Below are positions 63,102 through 64,000 of a stretch of DNA of 64,000 nucleotides, in pieces. Source of the DNA: Candidatus Francisella endociliophora. Its GTDB lineage: Bacteria; Pseudomonadota; Gammaproteobacteria; Francisellales; Francisellaceae. Made by a program: the position numbers and the translations under genes. Below the pieces are notes generated by a model. It was not told the origin of the DNA. It made no database searches and was given only the letters and a program-made list of their open reading frames with translations. Each line of letters opens with the position of its first letter. Position 1 is the first letter of the stretch. Where the stretch lies: assembly GCF_000764555.1 (NCBI RefSeq), contig NZ_CP009574.1:434001-498000 (forward strand), in the 5' to 3' direction.

Positions 63102-64000
63102 CTAAAACAGATACTCCTCTAACTCATACAACAAAGCTTGTTGCTCTTCCGTTAAATCTCTATTCATGCGTACATCTTGCATTTCTTGATAAATATCTTC
63201 AAGAGTCTTACGAGTTTTACCTCTATGATCGACTAGTAGTTCATCTACATCTAAGCTAACCACTCTATTCAAATATTCTTGAAATTCGATTTGTGCTTTT
63301 TCAGGTAGTTTTGAAAAATCTAATCTACCTAGTATTCTAACTGCTCTATCATAATAATCTCTTGGTAATTGATTTAGCATCTGAGATTTTTGATGTGTTT
63401 GTAAACTATGGAACTTATCACAACCTCGTTCATCTGCACTAGTCATAAAACCACTTTGATAAATAGCAGCATCTGTATCTATATTTTTAATTTCTGGATA
63501 TTTATATTCCAAAACAAAATCAACAAAGTTAGCAAAAATTTCTGGATTATTTTTTATAAACTCTTTATTTGCCTTTATCAGCTCTAACCTATCTTGAGGT
63601 AACCTACCAACAAAACGAGTTTTAGCAGGTAAAATAAGCGGAATATCACCCCACTTCTTATTTACAGTCAAGCGCCAATGCTCTGCTTCTAAACCACCAA
63701 ACTCTTCTATAAACTCACTAAAAAGATAACTATCTAAGCGTAAGAATATCTCTTGGTTCTTATAATGCCTATGTTGACCAAGATCTAAAATTGCTGACAT
63801 AAAATTATTTTTAAATCCAAAAATACCACTTACAGCTATAGCTTGTTTATATTTTACATCTGCAATTTCTAAGCCAACATCTAGCTGAGCTAGAGTATTT
63901 TCATCATTCTGCTTATTAAACTTATCTAATAAAAACTGCCACATTTTAGGGTTAGTAGATTTCAATCTTTTTGCTAACTCAACTGTTACAATTACATCTG
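63102..64000 (-). CDS. sbcB: Exodeoxyribonuclease I, 3' part (cut by the window edge)
   Basis: The visible portion is the C-terminal 299 residues of ExoI, the 3'-5' single-strand DNA exonuclease. The reading frame remains open to base 64000: codons just before the TTG at 63965 give DVIVTVELAKR then LKSTNPKMW, the linker after the exonuclease domain in ExoI proteins, so the TTG is internal and not the start. The SH3-like and helical C-terminal domains hold ..DTDAAIYQSGFMTSADERGCDKFH and ..SKLPEKAQIEFQEYLNR. The DEDD catalytic domain must lie beyond the window. It stops 1 bp upstream of uvrB. Confidence 0.88.
   Translation of the reverse strand, partial: DVIVTVELAKRLKSTNPKMWQFLLDKFNKQNDENTLAQLDVGLEIADVKYKQAIAVSGIFGFKNNFMSAILDLGQHRHYKNQEIFLRLDSYLFSEFIEEFGGLEAEHWRLTVNKKWGDIPLILPAKTRFVGRLPQDRLELIKANKEFIKNNPEIFANFVDFVLEYKYPEIKNIDTDAAIYQSGFMTSADERGCDKFHSLQTHQKSQMLNQLPRDYYDRAVRILGRLDFSKLPEKAQIEFQEYLNRVVSLDVDELLVDHRGKTRKTLEDIYQEMQDVRMNRDLTEEQQALLYELEEYLF

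Noticed and set aside
63965-63967. TTG at 63965 as the start of the last gene.
   Set aside because: The frame stays open upstream to the window end and the added residues match the ExoI linker, so the gene is cut off by the edge.
1-64000. tRNA, rRNA, tmRNA, CRISPR array, riboswitch, prophage or replication origin.
   Set aside because: By reading the gaps on both strands I saw no cloverleaf, spaced repeat array, conserved RNA element or phage gene. A covariance-model search with tRNAscan-SE and Rfam would settle the RNA part.

Overview
The window is a strongly AT-rich chromosomal segment of a gammaproteobacterium. Its gene content points to the genus Francisella. The clues are a class A beta-lactamase of the FTU-1/FPH-1 kind, a gamma-glutamyltransferase, several MHS-type MFS carriers beside an APC permease, compact overlapping operons, and single-copy enzymes typical of that genus. 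I cannot settle the species from sequence alone. I see no rRNA, tRNA, CRISPR array, prophage or complete insertion sequence. Coding density is high, and four convergent gene pairs end within or next to a shared TTAA.

Layout. From 0.1 to 2.7 kb a tight minus-strand operon encodes a PP-loop ATPase with an NFACT-R-like tail, a TusA-like sulfur carrier, a Trm112-like protein, KdsB (LPS Kdo activation) and a HIT protein. A small membrane protein and a frameshifted PAP2 phosphatase pseudogene follow. From 4 to 12.5 kb lie repair, RNA and translation genes (uvrC, rnd, glyS, tatD-like, recF) and an MFS efflux pump. From 12.5 to 14.2 kb are small exported proteins and a type IV pilin-like protein. From 14.2 to 21.3 kb are a GNAT acetyltransferase, a formyltransferase-like protein, the beta-lactamase, a membrane-anchored DNA/RNA nuclease, aminopeptidase P, PgeF/YfiH and ispG.

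From 21.4 to 31.6 kb are a Nif3-like protein, an amino-sugar-like pair (sugar porter plus SIS isomerase/deaminase) divergent from a DAACS symporter across a palindrome-rich control region, SelO, a PIN/NYN-like protein, a short rubredoxin gene, a PLP desulfhydrase/deaminase-like enzyme and two unknown membrane proteins. From 31.7 to 37 kb are typA, an 8-bp tandem repeat, an SDR/methyltransferase pair and ggt. From 37 to 39.5 kb the operon ratA-rnfH-RAYT-mnmC(C-domain) carries a REP-type palindrome pair inside the RAYT gene. From 39.6 to 42.8 kb are smpB, ttcA, a methyltransferase and an MHS carrier.

From 42.8 to 52.5 kb two exported YdcF/DUF218 paralogues bracket lptF-lptG, two M16 peptidase subunits, rsmD and a TRIC-type channel. 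A 37-bp direct repeat lies downstream of the first paralogue and upstream of the second, and a decayed permease remnant sits before the second. From 52.5 kb to the end are xseAB, an exported repeat protein, a decayed MFS tail, a LysR regulator with MHS and APC transporters, murI, a NERD protein, uvrB and the 3' part of sbcB, which runs off the window.

Shared themes are tRNA thiolation and U34 modification (PP-loop/TusA-like pair, ttcA, mnmC), cell-envelope assembly (kdsB, lptFG, murI), DNA repair (uvrB, uvrC, recF, xseAB, sbcB), and nutrient uptake with visible gain and decay of transporters.
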